The notes: generated from the letters alone by a model not told the origin. Shown: positions 42,223 to 50,497, counted from the stretch's first letter. The stretch: 64,000 nt of DNA from UBA5796 sp040752455 (GCA_049324115.1 JBMOMN010000048.1:149284-213283); one strand, 5' to 3'. Program-made: numbers and translations.

Positions 42223-44490
42223 ATGACTGATTTCACTCTCCGTCCCTCCCAGCAAGCCATCCTCGCCTACACCGGCGGCAAGCTCGGCATTTCCGCCGTG
42301 CCCGGCTCCGGCAAGACCTACACCCTCTCGGCCCTGGCTGCGGACCTCATCGGGCGCGGCGCGCTCGGCCCCGACCAGGAAGTGCTGATCGTCACCCTGG
42401 TCAACTCGGCCGTGGACAACTTCGCCCACCGCATCGGCAGCTTCGTCCAGCAGCGCGGCCTGATCCCGCACCTCGGCTACCGCGTCCGCACCCTGCACGG
42501 GCTGGCCCACGACATCGTCCGCGAGAAGCCGGGGCGGGTCGGGCTGGAGGAGCGTTTCGCCATCGTGGACGAGCGCGAGGCCAACTTCATCCGCAAGGAG
42601 GCGGTCAACGCCTGGCTCTCGGCCAACCCGGTTGCCCTGGATGATTACATTGATCCCACAATGGACGAGAACCGCCGCGACTGGGTCCGCCGCCAGCAAC
42701 TGCCCGACATGCTCGATTCGCTCTGCCTGGCCTTCATCCGCTCGGCCAAGGACCGCCTGCTGACCCCCGAACGCCTGCGCCGCCGCCTCGACGAGGCTCC
42801 CGCCCCCCTGCCGCTGGCCGAAATGGGCTGGGCCGTCTTCACCGATTACCAGCGCGCCCTGGCCTACCGCGGCGCAGTGGACTTCGACGACCTGATCCGC
42901 CTGTCTTACGAACTGCTCACCGGCGACGCCGACTATCTCGAACGCCTGCGCTTCCGTTATCCCTTCATCCTCGAAGACGAAGCCCAGGATTCGAGCGACT
43001 TGCAGGAAAAGATATTGCGTTTGCTCGCTGGCGAAAACGGGAATTGGGTACGGGTCGGCGACCCCAACCAGGCCATCTTCGAGACCTTCACCACCGCCAG
43101 CCCGCGCTACCTGCGCCGCTTCATCGCCGAGGAAGCCGGCTTTTCAAACGACCTGCCCCAGTCGGGCCGCTCCCAGCCGTCCATCATTGACCTGGCGAAT
43201 CAAATGATCGAGTGGGTGATGACCGGACATCCCGAACCTGCCGTGCGGGACGCGCTCTCGCCCCCGTACATTCAACCCGTCCCGGAGGAGGATCCCCAGC
43301 GCAACCCTCCGGACGACAGGTCTGCCATCCGTTTCATCGAGCGCAAGTTCACCCCTGACGAGGAGATCGCCGCGGTCGTGGACTCGCTCAAACGCTGGCT
43401 GCCCGATCACCCGGACTGGACCGTCGCCGCGCTCGTGCCGCGCAACACCCGCGGGGTGGAACTGATTAACGCGCTCAAAGCCGAAGGGCTGGAGACCCAC
43501 GAGCTGCTCTCCAGCACCCAGTCCACGCGGGCTGCGGCGGGAGCTATGGGTAACGTGCTGGCCTTCCTGTCCGATCCGCAGTCCAGCGCGAAGTTATCCC
43601 GAGTCTACCAGGTCTGGCGCCGCCAATACCGGGACGAGGCCGAGCAGGTCGCCTTCTACCGCCACCTCAGCGGACTGCTGCGCAAATGCCGCCAGGTCGA
43701 AGATTTTGCCTATCCGGCTACGAGTTCCCCTCTCCCGAAATCGGGAGAGGGGTTAGGGGTGAGGGGGGATTGGCTCGCCGGGATCGCCCAATCCGAAGCC
43801 GACGAAGTTGTACAGGAACTGGCCGCCTTCCGGGAGGTCCTGCGCCGCTGGCTGGAGGCCGTCACCCTGCCGGTTGACCAACTGGTCCTGACCCTGGCCC
43901 TGGAACTGTTCACCGAGCCGGCCGACCTGGCCCTGGCCCACAAACTGGCCCTGGTGCTGCGCAAAGCCGCCGACGATCACCGCGACTGGCGCCTGCCCGA
44001 ACTGACTGCCGAACTGGGCGTGATCGCCAAGAACGAACGCCGCTTCATCGGCTTCTCGTCCGACGATTCGGGCTTCGACCCGGAGCAATACAAGGGCAAG
44101 GTGGTCGTGACCACGATGCACAAGGCCAAAGGTCTGGAATGGGACCGGGTTTACCTGATGTCGGTCAACAACTACGACTTCCCATCCAACCAGCCTTACG
44201 ACAACTACATTTCCGAAAAATGGTTCCTGCGGGACCGGCTCAACCTGGAAGCCGAAGCCCTGTCCCAACTCGAGGCGGCCCTGGCCAGTGACGAATACGA
44301 CTGGTACGCCGAAGGCCAACCCACCCTCGCCGCCCGCCTGGACTACGTGCGCGAGCGGTTGAGATTGTTCTACGTCGGCATCACCCGCGCCAAACGGGAT
44401 TTGATCGTGACCTGGAACTCAGGCCGCCAGGGCGAGGCCCAGCCGTCATTGGCAATGCAGGCGTTGGCGGGATGGTGGAATGTAAGATAA
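42223..44490 (+). CDS. UvrD/Rep-family SF1 DNA helicase (AddA/UvrD-like), interrupted by a REP-derived insertion
   Basis: 755 residues. Walker A is 'ISAVPGSGKTYTLSAL' (residues 23-38), Walker B 'FILEDEAQDSS' (Asp252-Glu253), motif V 'TTMHKAKGLEWDRVYLM' and motif VI 'LFYVGITRAKRDLIV'. It should unwind DNA 3' to 5'. No nuclease domain is present. Residues about 500-516 are read from an in-frame palindromic repeat. Its start codon falls inside a CACTGATCACTG-type repeat. The third-gene-distance context suggests a split AddAB with the genes at 38468 and 50498. Confidence 0.92.
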   Translation: MTDFTLRPSQQAILAYTGGKLGISAVPGSGKTYTLSALAADLIGRGALGPDQEVLIVTLVNSAVDNFAHRIGSFVQQRGLIPHLGYRVRTLHGLAHDIVREKPGRVGLEERFAIVDEREANFIRKEAVNAWLSANPVALDDYIDPTMDENRRDWVRRQQLPDMLDSLCLAFIRSAKDRLLTPERLRRRLDEAPAPLPLAEMGWAVFTDYQRALAYRGAVDFDDLIRLSYELLTGDADYLERLRFRYPFILEDEAQDSSDLQEKILRLLAGENGNWVRVGDPNQAIFETFTTASPRYLRRFIAEEAGFSNDLPQSGRSQPSIIDLANQMIEWVMTGHPEPAVRDALSPPYIQPVPEEDPQRNPPDDRSAIRFIERKFTPDEEIAAVVDSLKRWLPDHPDWTVAALVPRNTRGVELINALKAEGLETHELLSSTQSTRAAAGAMGNVLAFLSDPQSSAKLSRVYQVWRRQYRDEAEQVAFYRHLSGLLRKCRQVEDFAYPATSSPLPKSGEGLGVRGDWLAGIAQSEADEVVQELAAFREVLRRWLEAVTLPVDQLVLTLALELFTEPADLALAHKLALVLRKAADDHRDWRLPELTAELGVIAKNERRFIGFSSDDSGFDPEQYKGKVVVTTMHKAKGLEWDRVYLMSVNNYDFPSNQPYDNYISEKWFLRDRLNLEAEALSQLEAALASDEYDWYAEGQPTLAARLDYVRERLRLFYVGITRAKRDLIVTWNSGRQGEAQPSLAMQALAGWWNVR
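43727..43767. repeat. Palindromic repeat inserted in frame in the helicase gene
   Basis: CCCCTCTCCCGA (43727-43738) and TCGGGAGAGGGG (43741-43752) are perfect 12-bp arms, followed by TTAGGGGTGAGGGGG. It encodes the phrase SPLPKSGEGLGVRG. The same motif class occurs in the mutA leader at 31004-31055. Confidence 0.85.
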
Positions 44491-44527
44491 AACAGTAATG
44501 TAGAAAATAAAATCAAGGAGAGAAGCC

Positions 44528-45166
44528 ATGACCAAAGACGAAATACTTGCTTGCATTCCACGGCCTTTAAATCCAAATGGATTCAATGCGAACTGCATTT
44601 TGCCATATAGTCTGACCCCAGAACACGTCAAGAAATCTATGCACGACTTTTTGGGTTTTCTCGGTTTCATTAACCAACAACTAAACACCAAAGACATGCC
44701 GCGTCTGGAATCTTTTCTCATGCCAGCGAATTTTAGCAGCATGGTGGGCGAGTATATGAATATTACGATTCCCAAATATTGCCCAACCTTGGTGAAGAAT
44801 CAATACCACAACGGACACCCTGATCTAATACCGATCGGTGTTTTTGCAAGTAACGCGGTGCAACATTCAAGTGAGGGGATTGAAATTAAGGGTTCGCGGC
44901 ATTTGGCTGGCTGGCAAGGGCACAATGCCGAATCCGTTTGGTTGATGGTCTTTGTGTTTGATAGCAATACACCCAATGACGGTTTGAAAAAAATACCACC
45001 CAAACAATTCTCTTTTCAAGCTGTTTATACCGCAAGGCTTGAACTACAGGATTGGGCGTTTTCAGGTCGGTCTGCAACAAGCCGCCGAACAATAACTGCC
45101 AGCGTCTCGCAAAACGGTGTTCAGAAAATGAAAGCCAACTGGGTTTATGAAGATTTAGGCAAATGA
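44528..45166 (+). CDS. Putative type II restriction endonuclease (PD-ExK)
   Basis: 212 residues, in clearly more AT-rich DNA than the neighbours. A nuclease-like motif spans 'HPDLIPIGVF' (Asp99) and 'GIEIKGSRHL' (Glu119-x-Lys121), the spacing of PD-(D/E)xK enzymes. It converges tail to tail on a DNA methyltransferase gene, with a 12-nt overlap at the 3' ends. I do not recognise a named restriction enzyme family, so the role comes from motif plus context. AAGGAG lies before the ATG. Confidence 0.7.
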   Translation: MTKDEILACIPRPLNPNGFNANCILPYSLTPEHVKKSMHDFLGFLGFINQQLNTKDMPRLESFLMPANFSSMVGEYMNITIPKYCPTLVKNQYHNGHPDLIPIGVFASNAVQHSSEGIEIKGSRHLAGWQGHNAESVWLMVFVFDSNTPNDGLKKIPPKQFSFQAVYTARLELQDWAFSGRSATSRRTITASVSQNGVQKMKANWVYEDLGK

Positions 45167-46084
45167 TAGTTCCAATTGTGCATCCTTAACAAAGATCGAG
45201 GAAAGTTTCGGTATCGCCTGCCTGCTCATTTTATAATACTCATCCATTCGTTCAATTCCAATGGATGAGTATCCGACAACATTTGCGGCGGCAATTGTAG
45301 AACCTGAACCCATAAATGGGTCAAGAACAATACCTTTCCCCAGGGGTAATGAACTATAAACGACCTTTCGCAAAAATGATTGCGGTTTTAGACTTGGGTG
45401 ATCTGCAATTTCTCGTTCCTTTTGGGGTGTCCGCTCGCTTTCGATAACATCTTCAAAGGGATTTCCATCGGGCTTGCGGCGTAAACCACCCGTCTGAAAT
45501 TCCCGTAGGCAATCGCTTACTTTCATGCCATTTAACATCGGCTTGCGAAACATACCCCACGGTTCATAACAACTTCTTGCCATAGAACAAACATCAGGGA
45601 ATTCATCTTCGGCATTTTTCGGTCTATCGCCACCACGCATTGTTCGAACCAAACGAATGACTTCACCGCGAAATTCAAATCCCTGCTCTGCAATCGCAGA
45701 AAATACGATTTGCGATAAGAAAGCATTGGATGCTACAAAAACATGCCCACCAGGACGAATGATACGCAAAACCTGTTTCGCCCATTCAGAAAAAAAATTT
45801 CGCATTTGTATTTTTTCGCTGTTATTCAGAGCGGTAAAGCGCGGCAAAGGCGAACGCGTATGTCCATCAAATGACGGAGGAATACGCCAAACGCCTCCAT
45901 TGCCATTTGCCCGCTTTTCCAATTGGTCAGGTTCGTATTCTTTTACACCATAGGGCGGGTCTGTCACAACTGCATGGATTGACGACTCTGGCACACCCTT
46001 CATCCATTCAAAACTGTTAGCATGGATAATCAATGCTTTATCCAATGTAAAATGTTCATAACCAGCAGAGAAGTCTATTTTCAT
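45155..46084 (-). CDS. Beta-class DNA N6-adenine/N4-cytosine methyltransferase
   Basis: 309 residues from ATG 46084, which has AAGGAA 8 nt upstream. Motif IV 'TDPPYGV' (Asp42-Tyr45) comes first and motif I 'DPFMGSGSTIAAA' (near residue 257) last, with the recognition region between: the beta-class order. DPPY enzymes methylate exocyclic amines of A or C. It presumably protects host DNA from the convergent endonuclease. The base composition is AT-richer than flanking genes, a sign of transfer. Confidence 0.92.
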   Translation of the reverse strand: MKIDFSAGYEHFTLDKALIIHANSFEWMKGVPESSIHAVVTDPPYGVKEYEPDQLEKRANGNGGVWRIPPSFDGHTRSPLPRFTALNNSEKIQMRNFFSEWAKQVLRIIRPGGHVFVASNAFLSQIVFSAIAEQGFEFRGEVIRLVRTMRGGDRPKNAEDEFPDVCSMARSCYEPWGMFRKPMLNGMKVSDCLREFQTGGLRRKPDGNPFEDVIESERTPQKEREIADHPSLKPQSFLRKVVYSSLPLGKGIVLDPFMGSGSTIAAANVVGYSSIGIERMDEYYKMSRQAIPKLSSIFVKDAQLELSFA

Positions 46085-46088
46085 TTTT

Positions 46089-46334
46089 TCACTTTCCTTC
46101 AATTGCTTCACCAAATTTGTAAGCGGGCGCCAATTCTCTTATCATGTGCGCCATTTTGTCCTGCTCTTTCTGATCGGTCAAAAGTTGTTCAAAATCTGCC
46201 AAACTCAAAATAATACCTTGCGGCAAACCATGCCGTTTGATGATATAGCGGGTATTGTTCTGAATTACATCGCTCAAGATTAGCCCAAAATTATTTTGAA
46301 CTTCGGTTGAAGCAATGGTTTTGGAAATAGCCAT
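46089..46334 (-). CDS. Phd/YefM-like antitoxin or small regulator, 4 nt upstream of the methyltransferase
   Basis: 81 residues from ATG 46334 (GGAG 7 nt upstream); longer frames lack a ribosome site. The N-terminal 'ASTEVQNNFGLILSDVIQNN' and 'YIIKRHGLPQGIILSLADF' fit the Phd/YefM DNA-binding fold. No RelE/Doc/PIN toxin gene is adjacent. It ends 4 nt before the methyltransferase start, so the two are likely co-translated. It may act as the controller of the restriction-modification system (inference). Confidence 0.75.
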   Translation of the reverse strand: MAISKTIASTEVQNNFGLILSDVIQNNTRYIIKRHGLPQGIILSLADFEQLLTDQKEQDKMAHMIRELAPAYKFGEAIEGK

Positions 46335-46464
46335 GATAATCTCCAAGTTAGCGATTTTAGACATATTGTACAATTCAAACAGCAAAAGCACAAGAGGAGA
46401 ATAAGAAACGGCCTCGGACACACTCTCTCGCCGAGACCGCCTTTTGTTTGTGCAACTAAAAACC

Positions 46465-46890
46465 TTACCCCACCCTCTCCAACACAATCACCGGGATTTT
46501 TCGCGTCGTCCTTTTGCGGTAGTCGTCGAAGCCGGGCATCATCTCGACCATCTTGTTGTACAGGCGGGTCCGCTCCGGTTCTTCGGCGACCCTGGCCTCC
46601 ACCTGGAAAGTCTCCGTGCCGACTTCCACCGTCAGGCACGGATGGGCCAGGAGGTTGTAATACCAGTCGGGATTATCCGGTGCGCCGCCTTTGGAGGCGA
46701 TCACCACGTAGCGCTCCCCGTCCCGGACGTAAGCCACGGGGTTGAGGCGTTCCTTGCCGCTTTTGGCCCCGGTGGTGCGCAAAAGGAGCAGGGTCTTGCC
46801 TTCGAAATAGCCCCCGACCCGGCCCGCATTGGCGCGGAATTCATCTATGATCTTTTGGTTGCGTTCGTTTCTCTCGTTCGTTTGGCTCAT
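46465..46890 (-). CDS. Ddn-like F420-dependent (deazaflavin) nitroreductase-family protein
   Basis: 141 residues with a split-barrel flavin/deazaflavin fold. Features: 'LLLLRTTGAKSGKERLNPVAY', 'YVVIASKGGAPDNPDWYYNLLAHP' in two parts, and the C-terminal 'MPGFDDYRKRTTRKIPVIVLE'. Ddn-type proteins use coenzyme F420 for reduction of quinones or nitro compounds. The upstream region (its start side) carries the 22-bp tandem array at 46991-47164. Confidence 0.88.
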   Translation of the reverse strand: MSQTNERNERNQKIIDEFRANAGRVGGYFEGKTLLLLRTTGAKSGKERLNPVAYVRDGERYVVIASKGGAPDNPDWYYNLLAHPCLTVEVGTETFQVEARVAEEPERTRLYNKMVEMMPGFDDYRKRTTRKIPVIVLERVG

Positions 46891-46990
46891 ATTTATGTCC
46901 TTGTGCCTGCAATTTCAAGACGCGGCCAAAGCCTCCGCTCTTACCGCCGCGCCCGCCCCCTTGGATCCGGCAGCCGTAATCACGCGATCT

Positions 46991-47164
46991 ACCATGCTAA
47001 ATTCGCGAATTTACCGGCTTAATTTTAAAATTTAGCATGGTAAATCCGCGAATCTACCGGCTTAATTTTCGGATTTAGCATGGTAAATTCGCGAGTCGAG
47101 CATGCTTAATCTTCGGAAAGAGCATGCTTAATCCGCGGGTCGAGCATGCTCGATTCGGGACAAG
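46991..47164. repeat. Eight tandem units of 21-22 bp (iteron-like)
   Basis: Units start at 46991, 47013, 47034, 47056, 47077, 47099, 47121 and 47143. The consensus opens AGCATGCTTAAT and continues YCGCGRRTC, with a partly palindromic core (TTCGCGAA). Two diverged units read ACCGGCTTAATTTT. It fills part of the 515-nt gap between the Ddn-like and phosphofructokinase genes. Confidence 0.85.
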
Positions 47165-47167
47165 AAA

Positions 47168-47189
47168 AACCCGGCCAATCAGCCGGGTT
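47168..47189 (-). terminator. Terminator of the phosphofructokinase gene
   Basis: AACCCGGC-CAATCA-GCCGGGTT. On the minus strand the stem runs into TTTTT (47169-47165). It sits about 220 nt downstream of the pfk stop and abuts the tandem array. Confidence 0.75.
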
Positions 47190-47221
47190 CTCGCTGTACA
47201 AATCGTATGGACTCGTCAATA

Positions 47222-47346
47222 GCACGTTGAACACCCTTCGAACCACGGAGCAACTGTCCCTTTCGGGGATGATAAGTCACCGGGAAAACAAAGGAATAAA
47301 CTCCGTGACTCCGTGTCTTCGTGGTGAAGTCTCATGTCCAACGTGC
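47222..47346. repeat. CACGGAG-word palindromic element with inverted ends
   Basis: The ends GCACGTTGAACA (47222-47233) and TGTCCAACGTGC (47335-47346) match in 11 of 12 positions. Inside, CTTCGAACCACGGAG (47236-47250) faces CTCCGTG, CTCCGTG and TTCGTGGTGAAG (47301-47329). No convincing target duplication was seen. A further fragment of the AATCCGCG-word type follows at about 47361-47392. Confidence 0.65.
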
Positions 47347-47406
47347 GCCTGGCCAGTACAAAATCCGCGTGAATTAGCGTAATCCGCGGCCAGGAATACA
47401 ATTCGC

Positions 47407-48606
47407 CTATAACTCGCTCGTCATAATGAACAACGGCTTCATCTCGAAATTCTCGTAGATCGGGCGGTAGCGGTCGGTTTCGTAGAATTTTTCCACGTCC
47501 ACCAGCTTCTTCTTCGAGACGATCACCTCCAGCGGCATGTTATCGTAGCGGCCGTTCTTGAGCACCACCAGCCGCCCATGGATGCCTCTCAGGATCAGGT
47601 CGAGGGCCAGGTTGCCGAAGGCCATCGGGACGATCGAGTCGATCGCGTCCGGGTCGCCGCCCCGCACCATGTATCCCAGCTTCTGGTTGACCACGCTCAC
47701 GGTCTGGCCGCGGTTGAACTTCGGGGAAATGTCCTTCATCGCCGCCGAGACCAGGTCCCCGATCCCGCCCAGCTTGGCGTGGCCGTAGGCGTCGGTCTCC
47801 ATCTTCTCGTAGACCATCTCCCCGCCCTCGAACATGGCCCCCTCCGAAACCAGCAGGATCGAATAGTTGCTGGGATTATCGCGCCGGTCCTTGCTCATCA
47901 ACTCGGTCAGGTGCTCGATGTTGAACTTGTACTCCGGGATCACGCAGCGATTGGCCGCGCCGGCCATCGTCGGAATCATGGCCGTAAATCCGGCATAGCG
48001 CCCGAAGACCTCCAGCACCATGAAACGCTCGTGCGAGCCGGCGATCGTCCGCAGGTTGTTGGTCAGGGCAATCGTGCGGGTGACGCAGGTGCTGAACCCG
48101 ATGCAGTAGTCGGTGCCGGGGACGTCGTTGTCCATCGTCTTGGGGATGGCGACCACCTTGACGCCCTCCTGGAACATCCGCACCGCGTAGGACAGGGTAT
48201 CGTCCCCGCCGATCGGGACGATGGTATCCACGCCCAGGAATTGCAGGTTTTTGAGCACTTCCTCGGTCAGGTCGTTGCGGTCGGCGGAATATTTCTCCCG
48301 CAAATGCTCCGGCACGTCCGTTTTCTTCATCCGGCCCGGATTGGTGCGCGAGGTATGCAGGAACGTCCCGCCGGTGCGCCCGGCCCGGTTGACGATCTCC
48401 TCGGACAGGAACTGGAAATTGCGGCTGTTATCCGCCTTCTTGTCGCGGATGACGTCCACCAGCCCGGCCCAGCCGCGCCGGATGCCGACCACCTGGTAGC
48501 CTTCGCGCAGGGCGCGGATGGTCAGGGCGCGGATGGCGGGGTTCAGCCCCGGCACGTCGCCGCCCCCGGTCAAAATGGCGATCACACCTTTAGGTTTGAT
48601 TGGCAT
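47407..48606 (-). CDS. pfkA: 6-phosphofructokinase, probably pyrophosphate-dependent
   Basis: 399 residues. Substrate/phosphate motifs: 'ILTGGGDVPGLNPAIRAL', 'PIGGDDTLSYAVRM' (Gly133-Gly134-Asp135-Asp136) and 'AIPKTMDNDVPGTDYCIGF' (Lys156). In this superfamily a second Asp after GGD and a Lys before TxDND mark PPi users, where ATP enzymes have Gly at both places. It phosphorylates fructose 6-phosphate, reversibly if PPi-dependent. A terminator follows about 220 nt downstream. Confidence 0.92.
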   Translation of the reverse strand: MPIKPKGVIAILTGGGDVPGLNPAIRALTIRALREGYQVVGIRRGWAGLVDVIRDKKADNSRNFQFLSEEIVNRAGRTGGTFLHTSRTNPGRMKKTDVPEHLREKYSADRNDLTEEVLKNLQFLGVDTIVPIGGDDTLSYAVRMFQEGVKVVAIPKTMDNDVPGTDYCIGFSTCVTRTIALTNNLRTIAGSHERFMVLEVFGRYAGFTAMIPTMAGAANRCVIPEYKFNIEHLTELMSKDRRDNPSNYSILLVSEGAMFEGGEMVYEKMETDAYGHAKLGGIGDLVSAAMKDISPKFNRGQTVSVVNQKLGYMVRGGDPDAIDSIVPMAFGNLALDLILRGIHGRLVVLKNGRYDNMPLEVIVSKKKLVDVEKFYETDRYRPIYENFEMKPLFIMTSEL

Positions 48607-48686
48607 GGCTCATCCTTTCGAGATCAAAAAAAGCGACCATCATTATTATTATAGCTACCCGCCGGGGGCAAATGCAACCGTTCGGC

Positions 48687-48692
48687 TATAAT
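48687..48692 (+). promoter_or_regulatory. -10 box TATAAT placed for a leaderless mRNA
   Basis: It ends 6 nt before the ATG at 48699, so transcription would begin at or next to the A of the start codon. No ribosome-binding site is present. Confidence 0.5.
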
Positions 48693-48698
48693 CGGTGA

Positions 48699-49631
48699 AT
48701 GCCCACTCCCCATCCTTCCACCCCCTCCCGCTTGGCGGCCATCCTGCTGGCCGCCTTTGTCACCTTCCTGTGGTCCACCTCGTGGGTGCTGATCAAGATC
48801 GGCCTGCGCAACGACCTGCCCGCCATCACCTTCGCCGGGCTGCGCTACAGCCTGGCCTTCCTGTGCCTTGCGCCGTTCGTGCTGTTCGACCCCCGCCAGC
48901 GCCAGGCCCTCAAGAGCCTGGCCCCCGCCGACTGGATCAGGTTGGCCTTGCTCGGCGTGCTGATGTACACCGTCACCCAGAGCGCCCAATATCTCGGACT
49001 GGCCTACCTCCCGGCCAACATGCTCAGCCTGCTGCTCAACCTGACCTCGGTCTTCGTCGCCTATTCGGGCATCCATTTCCTGGGTGAGCACCCATCCATC
49101 ATGCAATGGGGCGGCACGGTCATCACCGCCCTGGGCGTGGGGATTTACTTCCTGCCGGTCGCCGTCCCCCAGACCCAGGTGATCGGCCTCCTGATCGCCC
49201 TGGTCTGCCTGGCAGGCAACGTCTTTGCCTCGCTGTTGGGACGGCAGGTCAACCGCGGCAGCCGGCTCTCCCCGCTGCTGGTGACGTTCGTCAGCATGGG
49301 CGTCGGATCGCTCCTGATGCTGGGCTTCGGCCTCGGGACCCAGGGACTGGGGCCCGTTTCCGGGCAGGACTGGGCCATCATCGCCTGGCTGGCGGTCGTC
49401 AACACCGCCCTGGCCTTCACCCTCTGGAACCGCACCCTGCGCGCCCTGACCGCCATCGAATCGAGCATCATCAACAGCCTGATGATGCCGCAGATCGCCC
49501 TCCTGGCCTTCGTTTTCCTGGGCGAAACGCTCACCACGAAGGAAATCCTCGGCCTGGCGCTGGTCGGTGCGGGCGTGCTGATCGTGCAGTTCAAAAAGCG
49601 CGTCCCGCCCGAAGCGGCCCCGGCAGACTGA
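48699..49631 (+). CDS. EamA/DMT-family transporter
   Basis: 310 residues with ten predicted membrane helices in two EamA repeats. First repeat: 'WSTSWVLIKIGLRNDLPA' and 'AQYLGLAYLPANMLSLLL'. Second repeat: 'WNRTLRALTAIESSIINSL' and 'FLGETLTTKEILGLALVGAG'. It probably exports a small metabolite; the substrate is unknown. The predicted transcript is leaderless. Confidence 0.92.
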   Translation: MPTPHPSTPSRLAAILLAAFVTFLWSTSWVLIKIGLRNDLPAITFAGLRYSLAFLCLAPFVLFDPRQRQALKSLAPADWIRLALLGVLMYTVTQSAQYLGLAYLPANMLSLLLNLTSVFVAYSGIHFLGEHPSIMQWGGTVITALGVGIYFLPVAVPQTQVIGLLIALVCLAGNVFASLLGRQVNRGSRLSPLLVTFVSMGVGSLLMLGFGLGTQGLGPVSGQDWAIIAWLAVVNTALAFTLWNRTLRALTAIESSIINSLMMPQIALLAFVFLGETLTTKEILGLALVGAGVLIVQFKKRVPPEAAPAD

Positions 49632-49655
49632 AGGGTTTCCGGGAAAGGATGGAGA

Positions 49656-49765
49656 TTTCGAACCGCGAAGGGACGCAGGACGCGAAGCAAAATGAGTCCC
49701 GCGAAGGATAACCCTATGCGGGAGACATAAATCTTCGCGGTCCTCGCCTCTTCGCGGTGAAAATC
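49656..49765. repeat. CCGCGAAG-word palindromic element
   Basis: TTCGAACCGCGAAG plus two further CGCGAAG words on the left (49657-49709) face CTTCGCGG and CTCTTCGCGGTGAAA on the right (49734-49762). It has the same word set as the elements at 9809 and 54310, but different outer ends. It follows the EamA gene. Confidence 0.6.
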
Positions 49766-49797
49766 CAACTATCCCTGAAGCGAGGGTACGCCCAATT

Positions 49798-50410
49798 TCA
49801 CGCCGAAAATGCCGCGAAGAACTGGGCCAGCCCGGCCGCCAGCATCCCCAGGGCCATCAGCGAAAATATCTTCCTCAAGTTGTTGGTCTCATTCAACAGG
49901 GAGCCGTAACCGGCAAAGGCCAGGCCGACCGCCGCCATCAACATCGCCAACTGGAACCCGGCCTCGCGCTCGCCCTCGTAAGTCGCCAGGTCGAGCTTGG
50001 CAAAGGCTTCCTCCAGCAGGGTGTCGGCTTCGGCGTACATCTCGCCGTAATACTGGTCATCGAAAGGGTCGTCGCGCTCGAAACTGGCCGAGCTCGTCGG
50101 AGAAATTCTCGCGGTAATACCCGGCTGCGAAATCATCCACCCCCTCGTTGATGTAATAGCCGTCGTACATGGTGTAATCCACGATGATGAGCTGGGTCGC
50201 CTGGATGTACTCGGTGTTGGCGTCGGCCAGCAACCGGTCGCCTTCGGCGGAGTGCCCGGCGGCGGTCCCGCCCACATCGTAGGTGGCATAGTTGGCGGCC
50301 GCGGTGAAGATGCTCGAAGCGGTCACGAGGAAACCGAGCATCAGGTTGGAACCCAGCCAGCGAAAGCGGTTGGCGGACGCAGCCTGGGTTGTCACAGGGG
50401 ATTCGGACAT
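49798..50410 (-). pseudogene. Small membrane protein gene broken by a 1-nt frameshift
   Basis: AGGAGG lies 6 nt before ATG 50410. Reading starts 'MSESPVTTQAASANRFRWLG' with a membrane segment at about 24-42. It leaves frame near the AAA at 50081-50083 (TTT on the coding strand). Removing one T joins it to '...FERDDPFDDQYYGEMYAEAD' and two further membrane helices, giving about 203 residues. Family unknown; DUF4337-like at best. Either a recent mutation or a sequencing error. Confidence 0.75.
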
Positions 50411-50485
50411 GGGAGCCTCCTGAAAAAAAGATGGGTTTGACCGCAAATTATACACAAGAGGCTCACTCGCGCCGAATACTTGTGG

Positions 50486-50491
50486 TTTAAT
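50486..50491 (+). promoter_or_regulatory. -10-like TTTAAT for a leaderless nuclease mRNA
   Basis: It ends 6 nt before the ATG at 50498. No Shine-Dalgarno sequence is seen between it and the start. Confidence 0.4.
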
Positions 50492-50497
50492 TGAACC

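Noticed and set aside
46991..47164. CRISPR array
   Set aside because: Units are contiguous with no unique spacers, and no cas genes are present; the same applies to the arrays at 52444 and 60123. The Cas4-like nuclease at 50498 is better explained as AddB-like.
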